A stretch of 64,000 nucleotides of DNA, from contig JBAYRL010000002.1 in the NCBI GenBank assembly GCA_041676705.1, forward strand, positions 1-64,000, in the 5' to 3' direction. A model generated the notes under the pieces. It was not told the origin of the DNA and did no database searches. It saw only the letters and a program-made list of their open reading frames with translations. Source of the stretch: Acidimicrobiia bacterium (GTDB lineage: Bacteria; Actinomycetota; Acidimicrobiia; Acidimicrobiales; SKKL01). Shown here piece by piece: positions 52,742 to 61,067 of the stretch (within the stretch, counting starts at the first letter, position 1; each line of letters opens with the position of its first letter). A program made the position numbers and the translations under genes.

Positions 52742-53149
52742 ATGTCTGACCCGCACCCAAGTATTAACACCAATGCTCTCTTGGTGGCGGCCCGCCAAGC
52801 GGCAAAACAGGCTTATGTCCCCTATTCATCATTTCGAGTGGGAGCAGCCGTGCTCTGTCGCGATGGCACGGTGGTCGGCGGGTGCAACGTAGAGAACGCC
52901 AGCTATGGACTTTCGAATTGTGCCGAGCGTACGGCCCTCTTCACAGCGATTGCCCAGGGCCAAAAGAACTTGGTGGCGCTAGCCGTTTCATGCGTCGATG
53001 GCGATATGAATCAACCCGCCACGCTGATGCCCTGCGGCGCTTGTCGTCAGGTTATGAATGAGCTTTTACCTGCCGATGCGCTTGTGCTGGTTGACCAGGT
53101 AGGAAGTTTCAAACTCGGGGAGCTTTTGCCCCGTCCCTTCACCTTGTAG
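52742..53149 (+). CDS. cdd: Cytidine deaminase
   Basis: A zinc hydrolase of 135 residues that converts (deoxy)cytidine to (deoxy)uridine, feeding the phosphorylase. VPYSSFRVGAAV begins the fold, NCAERTALFTAI has the catalytic CAE, and PCGACRQVMNE gives the two zinc cysteines. It lies 3 bp downstream of deoA. Confidence 0.96.
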   Translation: MSDPHPSINTNALLVAARQAAKQAYVPYSSFRVGAAVLCRDGTVVGGCNVENASYGLSNCAERTALFTAIAQGQKNLVALAVSCVDGDMNQPATLMPCGACRQVMNELLPADALVLVDQVGSFKLGELLPRPFTL

Positions 53150-53223
53150 GTCGGGTCATCGACATTACTCATCGATGGTGCGCCAAACACCGTGCACAGG
53201 TAGTTCCCATCTAGCATGGGGGC

Positions 53224-54075
53224 ATGAGTTTAACTGCCGAACAAGTAGCTTCATTTGAACGCGACGGTTATCTGATAATCGAAAACTTTGTTTCACCCGA
53301 GACCACCCAGTCGCTAATAGAGCGTGCCACACAACTAGTCAACCGATTCGACCCCGACACCACTGATGTTGCCTCAATTTTCTCGACTCGGAATCAAGCT
53401 CAAACCACGGATGAATATTTCCTAGATTCTGCCGACAAAATCTCGTTCTTTTTTGAAGAAGAAGCCTTCGACGAAACCGGCCAGCTTCGTCAGGCCAAAG
53501 CACTTTCTATCAACAAAATTGGTCATGCGATGCACGACCTCGACCCGGTCTTTGAACCATTTTCACATTCGGCCGATTTAGGTGCGATTGCCGCCGGCTT
53601 GGGCATGGTCGACCCGGCAGTTCTGCAATCGATGTATATCTTCAAACAGCCCAACATTGGTGGCGAAGTCGTTTGCCACACCGATCACACTTTCTTGTGG
53701 ACTGAACCAGTATCAGTTATCGGTTTTTGGTTCGCGCTCGAAGACGCTACTGAAGAGAACGGGTGCATGTACGCGCTGCCGGGTGGCCACCATATACCGG
53801 CTAAGAAACGCTTTGTTCGCCACGACGACAACTCCACCGAACTAGTGGTGCTAGACGAAAACGACTACACGCTCGACGGTTTGGTTCCTCTTGACGTGCC
53901 TGCCGGAACGCTGATTGTGCTGCACGGGTTGTTGCCACATCTTTCGGGGGCCAACCGCTCACCGAATTCTCGTCACGCCTACACCTTGCATGTAATCGAC
54001 CAGGCTGCTCATTACGCCGAAAACAATTGGTTGCAGCGGCCAAACCTTCCGGTTCGAGGTTTTGACCAGAACTGA
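53224..54075 (+). CDS. PhyH-family Fe(II)/2-oxoglutarate dioxygenase
   Basis: A 283-residue phytanoyl-CoA dioxygenase-family protein. EQVASFERDGYLIIENFVSP is the typical opening. CHTDHTFLW (about residue 154) gives the iron-binding HxD, and HGLLPHLSGANRSPNSRHAY (about 235-254) supplies the distal His and the 2-oxoglutarate-binding Arg. The substrate is unknown. Its place between cdd and add hints at a nucleoside- or base-linked hydroxylation, but PhyH enzymes act on very diverse substrates. A 74 bp gap separates it from cdd, so it may have its own promoter. Confidence 0.87.
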   Translation: MSLTAEQVASFERDGYLIIENFVSPETTQSLIERATQLVNRFDPDTTDVASIFSTRNQAQTTDEYFLDSADKISFFFEEEAFDETGQLRQAKALSINKIGHAMHDLDPVFEPFSHSADLGAIAAGLGMVDPAVLQSMYIFKQPNIGGEVVCHTDHTFLWTEPVSVIGFWFALEDATEENGCMYALPGGHHIPAKKRFVRHDDNSTELVVLDENDYTLDGLVPLDVPAGTLIVLHGLLPHLSGANRSPNSRHAYTLHVIDQAAHYAENNWLQRPNLPVRGFDQN

Positions 54076-54129
54076 AACGAAAAGCCCTTTTCTATCAATG
54101 AATAAGGCGATCCTGTCGAAAGGAATCAT

Positions 54130-55290
54130 GTGACTCTGAGCCCAACCTTTGAAGCCATTCGTATGGCACCCAAAGTGCTGTTGCATGACCACCTTGATGG
54201 TGGGCTACGGCCTCAAACTGTTGTTGAGTTGGCGAAAGAAGTTAATTATCGGGGCTTGCCAACGTATGACGCCGATGACTTAGCCACTTGGTTCACCCAA
54301 AACGCTGAAGGCACCGACCTTGATAAGTATCTGGAAGCATTTCACCACACCACCGCCTTGATGCAAACACCCGAGGCTTTGGCTCGCGTAGCGCAAGAGG
54401 CCGCTCAAGACTTGGCCGCCGACGGGGTGGTTTATGCTGAGGTTCGCTTTGCACCTGAGCTGCACTTGGAAGGCCGGTTAAACCTTAATGAGGTGGTGGA
54501 GGCGGTTCTGGCAGGCTTTGCAGCTGGATCCACCAAGCACCCCATTACCGTGGTCACTTTGTTAGGGGCCATGCGTACGGCCGCCAATTCCACAGAAATC
54601 GCAGAGCTGGCCCTCCGTTACCGCGATGCGGGCGTGGGTGGCTTCGACATTGCAGGGCCCGAAGCCGGTTTTCCACCTTCGCGGCACATGGATGCTTTTC
54701 AGCTAGTGCAGCGGGCTAATTTCCACACCACAATTCACGCCGGGGAAGGTTTTGGCTTGCCATCTATTTGGGAGGCATTGCAGTGGTGCAACGCCGACCG
54801 GCTTGGTCACGGCGTTCGCATCGTGGATGACATCACAATCGGCGAAAACGGCGAACCACAATTGGGTCGATTGGCGGCCTTTATCCGCGATAAGCGGATT
54901 CCACTTGAAATGTGCCCAACCTCAAACGTGCACACCGGAATCTGCCCCAGTATCGAACTTCACCCAATTAAACTTCTGGCCGACCTCAAGTTTCGAGTAA
55001 CTGTAAACACCGACAACCGCTTGATGAGTAATACGTCGCTAAGCCACGAATTTCACGAGCTGGTGCAGGCGTTTAACTACGGTTGGAACGAAATTGAGTG
55101 GTTCAACATTAACGCTGCTAAGAGCGCTTTTTGGCCCTTCGAAAAGCGATACGACCTGATCAACAATGTGCTGCTGCCGGGTTTCGCAGCAATTCGTGAA
55201 CGTGAACAAGATCAGCTAAATATCGGCGAGACAAATCGAAATCTCGACGCGGGCCAAGGTCTCGAGAAGAACGACGCCACCGAAATTTAG
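54130..55290 (+). CDS. add: Adenosine deaminase
   Basis: Hydrolyses (deoxy)adenosine to (deoxy)inosine. The zinc ligands and active-site residues are visible: LLHDHLDGGLRP (HxH), TTIHAGEGFG (His and the catalytic Glu), LGHGVRIV and VTVNTDNRLMSN (Asp). Length is 386 residues with a non-conserved tail of about 30. The start is GTG 54130 with AAAGGA upstream. A purine nucleoside phosphorylase to follow it is not in the window. Confidence 0.95.
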   Translation: MTLSPTFEAIRMAPKVLLHDHLDGGLRPQTVVELAKEVNYRGLPTYDADDLATWFTQNAEGTDLDKYLEAFHHTTALMQTPEALARVAQEAAQDLAADGVVYAEVRFAPELHLEGRLNLNEVVEAVLAGFAAGSTKHPITVVTLLGAMRTAANSTEIAELALRYRDAGVGGFDIAGPEAGFPPSRHMDAFQLVQRANFHTTIHAGEGFGLPSIWEALQWCNADRLGHGVRIVDDITIGENGEPQLGRLAAFIRDKRIPLEMCPTSNVHTGICPSIELHPIKLLADLKFRVTVNTDNRLMSNTSLSHEFHELVQAFNYGWNEIEWFNINAAKSAFWPFEKRYDLINNVLLPGFAAIREREQDQLNIGETNRNLDAGQGLEKNDATEI

Positions 55291-55303
55291 AGGTTGTGAG
55301 CCG

Positions 55304-55756
55304 GTGCCTAATTTGTTGATAATCCATCACACGGCATCACCCCCGCTACAAGACCTGCTGGAAGCTGTGCGTGAAGGTGCCACTAACGATCAAATTGTCG
55401 GCGTTTCGGTCACCACTAAACCGGCCTTATCGGTAACCGCAAGCGACGTGTTGGCGGCCGATGGTTACCTACTTGGGACCCCGGTCAATTTTGGCTACAT
55501 GTCGGGAGCGCTAAAACACGCTTTTGACACCTTTTACTATCAAGTTCTAGACGCCACCCAGAAAAGACCTTACGGATTGTGGGTTTATGGCAACAATGAA
55601 ACCAGTGGTGCCGTACGCTCCATTACTACCATTGCTAAAGGATTAGGTTGGGATTTGGTGGCAGAACCACTGGAAATAGTGGCCCCACCCACCGACGAAG
55701 CCATGGATGCCGCCTGGGAATTGGGTGCAGTGTTGGCAGCCACCCTTATGGAATAA
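55304..55756 (+). CDS. Flavodoxin/NAD(P)H-dependent FMN reductase-like protein
   Basis: A 150-residue flavodoxin-fold protein. LLIIHHTASPPLQDLLEAV replaces the usual phosphate loop, and LLGTPVNFGYMSGALKHAFD is the typical flavin isoalloxazine loop. It is likely a small NAD(P)H or quinone-type reductase. It follows add by 13 bp and ends 12 bp before the convergent M23 gene. A role with the PhyH dioxygenase is imaginable but unsupported by motif. Confidence 0.82.
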   Translation: MPNLLIIHHTASPPLQDLLEAVREGATNDQIVGVSVTTKPALSVTASDVLAADGYLLGTPVNFGYMSGALKHAFDTFYYQVLDATQKRPYGLWVYGNNETSGAVRSITTIAKGLGWDLVAEPLEIVAPPTDEAMDAAWELGAVLAATLME

Positions 55757-55768
55757 GGCTTCGGCCAC

Positions 55769-57004
55769 TTAACCGCAAGCGGCACGCAGCAGCGAATATG
55801 GGTTTACTGCGTTGCCGTAGCCACCCAGGTGATATTCGAAATGAAGATGGTTAATACCATTGGCGTTGCCCGTGGCCCCCACATATCCAATAACCTCACC
55901 TGCACTCACCTGGCCAGAAGCCCCGTAAGCGCTTAGGTGTGCGCCGTAGTAATAATTGCCATCGTCGCCATAGAGGTGCCACGCCAAACCACCCAACGAG
56001 TTGCTTCGATGCTCAACTCGCCCACTTACCGGCGCCACCGTTGGGGTCCCTGCTGCGGCGTGGAGGTCGATACCTTTGTGGCTGCGGCCTCCAGATCGAG
56101 GTGCTGCCCACGACTCGGGCACAAATGATGAAGGCCGCACCGGACAAACCCAGCCACCCCCTGATGCGGGGGGCTTAGGTGCCGTGGTAGTGGTGGTTGC
56201 TGGCACAGTCGTGGTGGTTGTCGGTGCCGGTGCCGTGGTTGGAGGTACGGTGGCGGCTGGGGCCTGGTTGTTAGCATCGCTCACCGTTGGTGTGGGTGTT
56301 GTAGGTTGCTTCGGTGCCGCCGAACTACCCTGGTTGTTACTGGTCGAGGTGGCTTTAGCCGCGGCGGCTTCCGCCGCTTCGCGAGCAGCTTTAGCCTCAT
56401 CAAGACGAACCAGTTCCCCTAAACGTTCCAGTTCTTCATCGAGCTCGGCGATGCTTTCTTGTAGCTCGGCCTGGGTTGCTTGATGATCACGCTGTTCGGT
56501 CTCTAAATTTTGGCGAGTGTCGTCTAGGCGTTCATGCAAGGCCTGGAACTCGGCAATGAGTTGGTTCGATTTGTCTTGAGCAGCGCCCATCAACGTGTCC
56601 AGACGAGCCGTTTCAAGAGGGTCTGATGACACGACCGAAGGTTTATTGGTGCCGTTAATATACCGTTCGACCATTACCACTCGAACCGCTTCTGACATTT
56701 CATCGATCTGCGTCTCGGTGGCCGTGGCCTCAGTTTCAAGCTCGTCAATGCGCTCTTCAAGCCCGACCAGAGTGGTTTCTAGCTCTATTAGTTGGCGGGC
56801 TAACGAATCGGCTTTGGCCTGTGCGGCAGCCAAATCATCAGATGAAGACGCCTCTGCTGGCAGCAGCGGCACTAATACGGCCAGCACCGCTAAGACTGCC
56901 GCCACCAGTAGCCGAACACCATAGGCATGGCGTTCAACGGTAATGGTGCTGGGGTGGGGCGAAGACTGGGAGATCAAACTACTTATCGTCCTTTGGGATG
57001 CCAC
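55769..57004 (-). CDS. M23-family cell-wall peptidase with coiled coil
   Basis: A secreted murein endopeptidase or activator, EnvC-like, of 411 residues. A signal or anchor helix lies at about 29-50. A long coiled coil runs from about 55 to 215, followed by a Pro/Thr/Ala linker at about 220-285. The peptidase domain has SHKGIDLHAAAGTPTVA (zinc His and Asp, near 307) and HLHFEYH (near 384). Substrates are peptidoglycan crosslinks. The start region overlaps the upstream gene by 22 bp, and a GTG further in may be the true start. It interrupts the nucleoside catabolism region and is unrelated to it. Confidence 0.91.
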   Translation of the reverse strand: MASQRTISSLISQSSPHPSTITVERHAYGVRLLVAAVLAVLAVLVPLLPAEASSSDDLAAAQAKADSLARQLIELETTLVGLEERIDELETEATATETQIDEMSEAVRVVMVERYINGTNKPSVVSSDPLETARLDTLMGAAQDKSNQLIAEFQALHERLDDTRQNLETEQRDHQATQAELQESIAELDEELERLGELVRLDEAKAAREAAEAAAAKATSTSNNQGSSAAPKQPTTPTPTVSDANNQAPAATVPPTTAPAPTTTTTVPATTTTTAPKPPASGGGWVCPVRPSSFVPESWAAPRSGGRSHKGIDLHAAAGTPTVAPVSGRVEHRSNSLGGLAWHLYGDDGNYYYGAHLSAYGASGQVSAGEVIGYVGATGNANGINHLHFEYHLGGYGNAVNPYSLLRAACG

Positions 57005-57840
57005 ACGGTCTTAATTTCAGTGGACGCCAAAATAAGCTCGAGACTTTGACTAGTTCCACCTAACCAGTCGTTGTCTTGTGGTTGATGGGTGATTACTTGT
57101 GTTACTGCATCGGCCGCCAGCTCTCGAGCTTTAGCGTGAAGAGCGGCTTCGTGTACCCCCACTAAGTCGACCACGTTCACGTCACGATGCGAGGCAAGCC
57201 ATTCCACCAGTTCGCTTTGGCGTCCGCTCAGAATATTCACCACGCCAGGCGGAAAGTCGGAGGTGGCCAATACTTCAGCTAAAGACAAAGCGGGCAGTGG
57301 TGATTCTTCACTTGCCAGCACCACCACGGTGTTACCCGAAACAACCGCCGGGGCCACGCGCGAAACCAGCCCCAAAAGACTAGGAACATTCGGGGCGACC
57401 ACGGTTACTAACCCGGCGGGTTCAGGCAGTGAAAGATTAAAATAAGGACCTGCCACTGGGTTCGCTCCGCCAGCGACCTGAGCGAACTTGTCGGCCCACC
57501 CGGCGTACCAAAGCCAGCGGTCAACAGCGTTGTTCACCTGGGTTTCTGCGGCCATGGTGCGGTCGGTCGACTGTTCAAGCTCGGTGATGAACTGGTCTCG
57601 GCGGCCTTCCAACATCTCAGCCACTCGATACAAAATTTGGGCTCGATTATAGGCGCTACGGCTGGCCCAGGCGGGCTGCGCTCCACGTGCCGCAGCCACA
57701 GCATCTCGTACGTCTTTGCGACTGGCCAAAGGCACATTCACCCCACCAGCTTCATAAACCCGACCCGATTCGGAACGTGGAAAAGCTCCGTTTATGAACA
57801 GCTTGTAGGTCTTGTTGACCTTCAATCGTTGCTCCGCCAT
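56983..57840 (-). CDS. Shortened aldehyde dehydrogenase-family protein without catalytic domain
   Basis: About 285 residues that match only the N-terminal, NAD-binding half of aldehyde dehydrogenases: YKLFINGAFPRSESGRVY, AYNRAQILYRVAEMLEGR, and APNVPSLLGLVSRVAPAVVSGN. The catalytic Cys and the C-terminal half are absent, so it cannot be an active dehydrogenase by itself. It begins 2 bp after the full-length ALDH gene, with GGGGAGAG upstream of ATG 57840. A partner or structural role with the full enzyme, or a decayed duplicate, are both possible. Confidence 0.85.
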   Translation of the reverse strand: MAEQRLKVNKTYKLFINGAFPRSESGRVYEAGGVNVPLASRKDVRDAVAAARGAQPAWASRSAYNRAQILYRVAEMLEGRRDQFITELEQSTDRTMAAETQVNNAVDRWLWYAGWADKFAQVAGGANPVAGPYFNLSLPEPAGLVTVVAPNVPSLLGLVSRVAPAVVSGNTVVVLASEESPLPALSLAEVLATSDFPPGVVNILSGRQSELVEWLASHRDVNVVDLVGVHEAALHAKARELAADAVTQVITHQPQDNDWLGGTSQSLELILASTEIKTVWHPKGR

Positions 57841-57842
57841 CT

Positions 57843-59360
57843 CTAGCTCTCTCCCCACATTGCACCCAATTGCACATAAGGTGCTAGCCCCGCCCGGCCG
57901 CCTTCACGGCCAAAGCCGCTTTCTTTCACCCCGCCAAACGGGCTGGTGGGATCGAAACGGTTGAAGGTATTGGCCCAAACCACGCCAGCACGAAGACGAT
58001 CAGCCATCCACAAAATACGTGAGCCTTTCTCCGTCCAAACACCAGCAGAAAGACCATAGGCAGTGTTGTTAGCCTTCTCGATTGCTTCCTCGGCCGTGCG
58101 AAAAGTAAGAATGCTAAGTACCGGTCCAAAGATTTCCTCTTGGGCAACACGGTGCGAGAGGGCGACATTAGTAAAGATCGAGGGCGGATAGAACCAACCT
58201 TCGGTGGGTAGAGAAACCTCGCTTTGGTAAAGGTCGGCACCCTCGGTAACCCCCGCGGCGACTAACGTTTTGATCTTTTCGAGCTGCTGGGGCGAGTTGA
58301 TAGCGCCAATATCGGTGTTCTTATCGAGTGGGTCACCCACTCGCAGCGTGGCCATGCGGGCTTTAAGCCGTTCTATAAAATGATCGGCGATTGATTCTTG
58401 CACCAATAACCGTGAACCGGCCGAGCAAACGTGACCCTGGTTAAAGAAAATTCCGTTAATAACGCCTTCCACCGCTTGGTCGAGAGCGGCGTCTTCAAAC
58501 ACAATGTTGGCGGCTTTTCCACCAAGTTCAAGGGTTAGGCCAACTGGGCGAGCCGCCGTCGCTCGTTGGATCTCTTTACCGACCGCGGTCGAGCCAGTAA
58601 AGGCAATTTTTTGCACACCGGGGTGATTAACCAGGGCGGCACCGGTTTCGCCGGGGCCCGTAACCACATTGACTACACCAGGCGGGACTCCCGCTTCCTC
58701 CAAGACTCTCACCAGTGCCAGAGCGCTCAATGAGGTTGTTTCAGCGGGTTTCAACACCACCGTGTTGCCAGTAGCCAGCGCTGGGGCCAGTTTCCAAGCG
58801 GCCATCAACAACGGAAAATTCCAAGGAATGATTTGGGCCACAACGCCTCTTGGCTGATGTTTTTGTCCTCCAAAGGCGTACACCAGCTTGTCGGCCCAAC
58901 CGGCATAATAAAAGAAATGTGCCGAAGCTTGTGGCAGATCAAAATCGCGTGACTCTTTGATCGGCTTACCGCCATCCATCGTTTCTAGCACCGCAAACTC
59001 TCGGGCACGTTCCGCTAAGACCCGCGCCACCCGGAACAGCACTTTGGCACGCTCGCTACCTGGCCAAGCTGCCCATTCCGCCGCGGCGTTGGTAGCCGCC
59101 AGTACGGCCCGATCGATATCGACCTCACTGCCTTGGGCCACCCTCGCTAAGGCTTGTGCGGTAGCGGGGTTATAGGTGGTGAACCATTCACCGTTATTGG
59201 GGGCTACCCATTCACCGTTGATGTAGAGCCGATTTTCCTCTTCGATTGGGACTGGCGGTGTGGATTCCGGTGCGGCCGCATATTCCAGGTTGAACTCAGG
59301 GTGTGAAGCTTCAGGCGTGGTCATCGTTAAATAGGTGGGCTCCTGTGATCGACTTGTCAT
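57843..59360 (-). CDS. Aldehyde dehydrogenase, full length
   Basis: An NAD(P)-dependent dehydrogenase of 505 residues. It has IPWNFPLLMAAWKLAPALATG at the nucleotide site, FTGSTAVGKEI, the catalytic Glu in LELGGKAANIV, and the catalytic Cys in NQGHVCSAGSRLL near residue 309. Position between deoC and a partner ALDH suggests oxidation of acetaldehyde from deoxyribose cleavage to acetate, though sequence alone does not fix the aldehyde. A second ATG 12 codons in is an alternative start. Confidence 0.92.
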   Translation of the reverse strand: MTSRSQEPTYLTMTTPEASHPEFNLEYAAAPESTPPVPIEEENRLYINGEWVAPNNGEWFTTYNPATAQALARVAQGSEVDIDRAVLAATNAAAEWAAWPGSERAKVLFRVARVLAERAREFAVLETMDGGKPIKESRDFDLPQASAHFFYYAGWADKLVYAFGGQKHQPRGVVAQIIPWNFPLLMAAWKLAPALATGNTVVLKPAETTSLSALALVRVLEEAGVPPGVVNVVTGPGETGAALVNHPGVQKIAFTGSTAVGKEIQRATAARPVGLTLELGGKAANIVFEDAALDQAVEGVINGIFFNQGHVCSAGSRLLVQESIADHFIERLKARMATLRVGDPLDKNTDIGAINSPQQLEKIKTLVAAGVTEGADLYQSEVSLPTEGWFYPPSIFTNVALSHRVAQEEIFGPVLSILTFRTAEEAIEKANNTAYGLSAGVWTEKGSRILWMADRLRAGVVWANTFNRFDPTSPFGGVKESGFGREGGRAGLAPYVQLGAMWGES

Positions 59361-59371
59361 AGATGAGCTGA

Positions 59372-60304
59372 CTAGTCAGCCGAAAAATCGGTAGGCCGCT
59401 GATAACGCCCGCTGGCCTGTCGTGCCATTTGCATCAATACGTCATTTAACAGGCTCGAAGCGCCGAAACGGAGATAGTTCGGGTCGAGCCAGGCAGCACC
59501 CAAGGTTTCTTGAATTAACACTAGATATTGCCAGGCGGCCTTGGCGCTGCGGATGCCACCTGCCAGCTTCAAGCCAATCATTTCGCCACTGACTTCAGCG
59601 TGATCACGTATGGCCTCGGCCATACACAGCGCCGTGGGAGGGGTAGCGCTGGTGCCAATCTTGCCAGTGGAAGTCTTAATAAAATCAGCGCCAGCACTCA
59701 TAGCCAGCATGGAAGCCCGACGAATCTGGTCATACGAGCCCAACTCACCGGTTTCTAATATGACCTTCAGATGCGCCGATTCGGCCGCTTCTTTAGCAGC
59801 CACTATTTCGTCGAAAGCCCGACCATAATCACCTGCTAAGAACGCCGCTCGGTTGAGCACAATATCAATCTCATCGGCACCTTCGGCCACCGCCAAGCGA
59901 ATCTCTTCTAAGCGGACCGACAATGGTCCAAGCCCAGCCGGAAAACTTCCAGCCACGCTGGCAACCTTCACCGTGCTACCGGCTAACTCGGTGGCGGCCA
60001 CGCCCACCAACGCCGGATAAACACACACTGCGGCCACCGGAGGCACTCGCGACAAGAAAGGGTCACCCTGGAGCGCTTTGGCACACAAAGCACGAACTTT
60101 TTGGGGAGTGTCGGTACCTTCCAAAGTGGTTAGGTCGATACATCGCACCACAAGATCGAGGGCCGCGGCTTTAGATTCGGCCTTAATCGAGCGAGTTGCA
60201 AAACTGGCAGCCCGTTCCACTAGACCCACCTCATCAACCGGAGTTACGGCCCGAACACGACCTGAAAGGGAAGGTAGGTGAGCCTCATAAGCTGCCAAGG
60301 ACAT
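59372..60304 (-). CDS. deoC: Deoxyribose-phosphate aldolase
   Basis: Cleaves 2-deoxyribose-5-phosphate to glyceraldehyde-3-phosphate and acetaldehyde. The DeoC barrel is recognisable: VAAVCVYPALVGVAATEL, EIDIVLNRAAFLAGDYG, KVILETGELG and DFIKTSTGKIGTSAT, which contains the Schiff-base Lys. Length is about 310 residues, the actinobacterial long form. I place the start at ATG 60304, which begins MSLAAYEAHLPSLSG; an upstream GTG at 60331 would add nine residues. It is divergent from upp. Confidence 0.93.
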   Translation of the reverse strand: MSLAAYEAHLPSLSGRVRAVTPVDEVGLVERAASFATRSIKAESKAAALDLVVRCIDLTTLEGTDTPQKVRALCAKALQGDPFLSRVPPVAAVCVYPALVGVAATELAGSTVKVASVAGSFPAGLGPLSVRLEEIRLAVAEGADEIDIVLNRAAFLAGDYGRAFDEIVAAKEAAESAHLKVILETGELGSYDQIRRASMLAMSAGADFIKTSTGKIGTSATPPTALCMAEAIRDHAEVSGEMIGLKLAGGIRSAKAAWQYLVLIQETLGAAWLDPNYLRFGASSLLNDVLMQMARQASGRYQRPTDFSAD

Positions 60305-60358
60305 AGGCAAAAGGTTAGCCTGCTGGACCACTTATGGAGCTACCGGCCCTCGAAGTGC

Positions 60359-60373
60359 CATTATCACTAGGTG
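60359..60373 (+). promoter_or_regulatory. -10-like element for probable leaderless upp
   Basis: CATTAT at 60359-60364 is followed by 6 nt and the GTG start of upp at 60371. No Shine-Dalgarno sequence fits, and no good -35 box was found. The layout matches the other leaderless candidates in the window. Confidence 0.4.
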
Positions 60374-60994
60374 CAAACTCACGTCGTTAACCACCCCTTG
60401 GTCGCAGAACGCCTGGCCACTTTGCGCCACAAAGAATCGAGCGCACCGCAATTTCGCCAAGCTCTAAACGAAATTTCAAGCCTCTTGGTGTATGAGGCCA
60501 CACGTAATTTGCGCACCATAGAAACGTCGGTGCCGACTCCGGTCGCTGTGGCCGCATCGAAGGGTTTGGCCGCTCAACCTCTTTTGGTGCCAGTGCTACG
60601 GGCAGGCCTTGGCATGTTGGGAGCGGCACAAGCCCTGCTTCCTCAGGCCGCGGTGGGATTTATTGGTGTGCGACGTGACGAGACCACCTTGCAACCAGAC
60701 GCTTACATGTCAACCATTCCCGATTCCGACCAGTCGGCGCCGGTGCTGGTGTTAGACCCGATGTTGGCTACTGGCGGTTCGCTTATTTACACCTGCGAAC
60801 AGATTTTGGCTCACCAACCAGCCGAGTTGATTGTTGTTTGTGTGCTTGCAGCTCCCGAAGGAATCGATAAGTTTCGTGGGGCTGGGTTTACGGCACCCAT
60901 TTACACAGCTGCTATCGATGAAAAACTAAATGAAGACGGTTTTATCGTGCCTGGTTTGGGCGACGCCGGTGATCGTCAATTTGGAGTGCAATAA
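60371..60994 (+). CDS. upp: Uracil phosphoribosyltransferase
   Basis: Salvages uracil to UMP with PRPP. Signatures are VPVLRAGLGMLGAAQALLP, the PRPP loop VLVLDPMLATGGSLIYT, and the C-terminal uracil-binding GFIVPGLGDAGDRQFG. The 207-residue length is normal. The GTG start at 60371 gives VQTHVVNHPLVAERLATLR, the standard family beginning, and appears leaderless. It would use uracil released by the phosphorylase and PRPP from Prs. Confidence 0.96.
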   Translation: MQTHVVNHPLVAERLATLRHKESSAPQFRQALNEISSLLVYEATRNLRTIETSVPTPVAVAASKGLAAQPLLVPVLRAGLGMLGAAQALLPQAAVGFIGVRRDETTLQPDAYMSTIPDSDQSAPVLVLDPMLATGGSLIYTCEQILAHQPAELIVVCVLAAPEGIDKFRGAGFTAPIYTAAIDEKLNEDGFIVPGLGDAGDRQFGVQ

Positions 60995-61067
60995 CCCCGT
61001 AAAAGGGGTACGCCTTCGACCAGCTACGACGTGAACACAACACCATGGGTCACCATCAGCACGGCAA

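Noticed and set aside
53157..53182. CATCGA/TCGATG hairpin between cdd and the PhyH gene
   Set aside because: A 6 bp stem with a 9 nt loop and no U run; could easily arise by chance.
60994..61010. ACCCC/GGGGT hairpin after upp as a terminator
   Set aside because: The stem is only 5 bp and no U run follows, so it is too weak to call.
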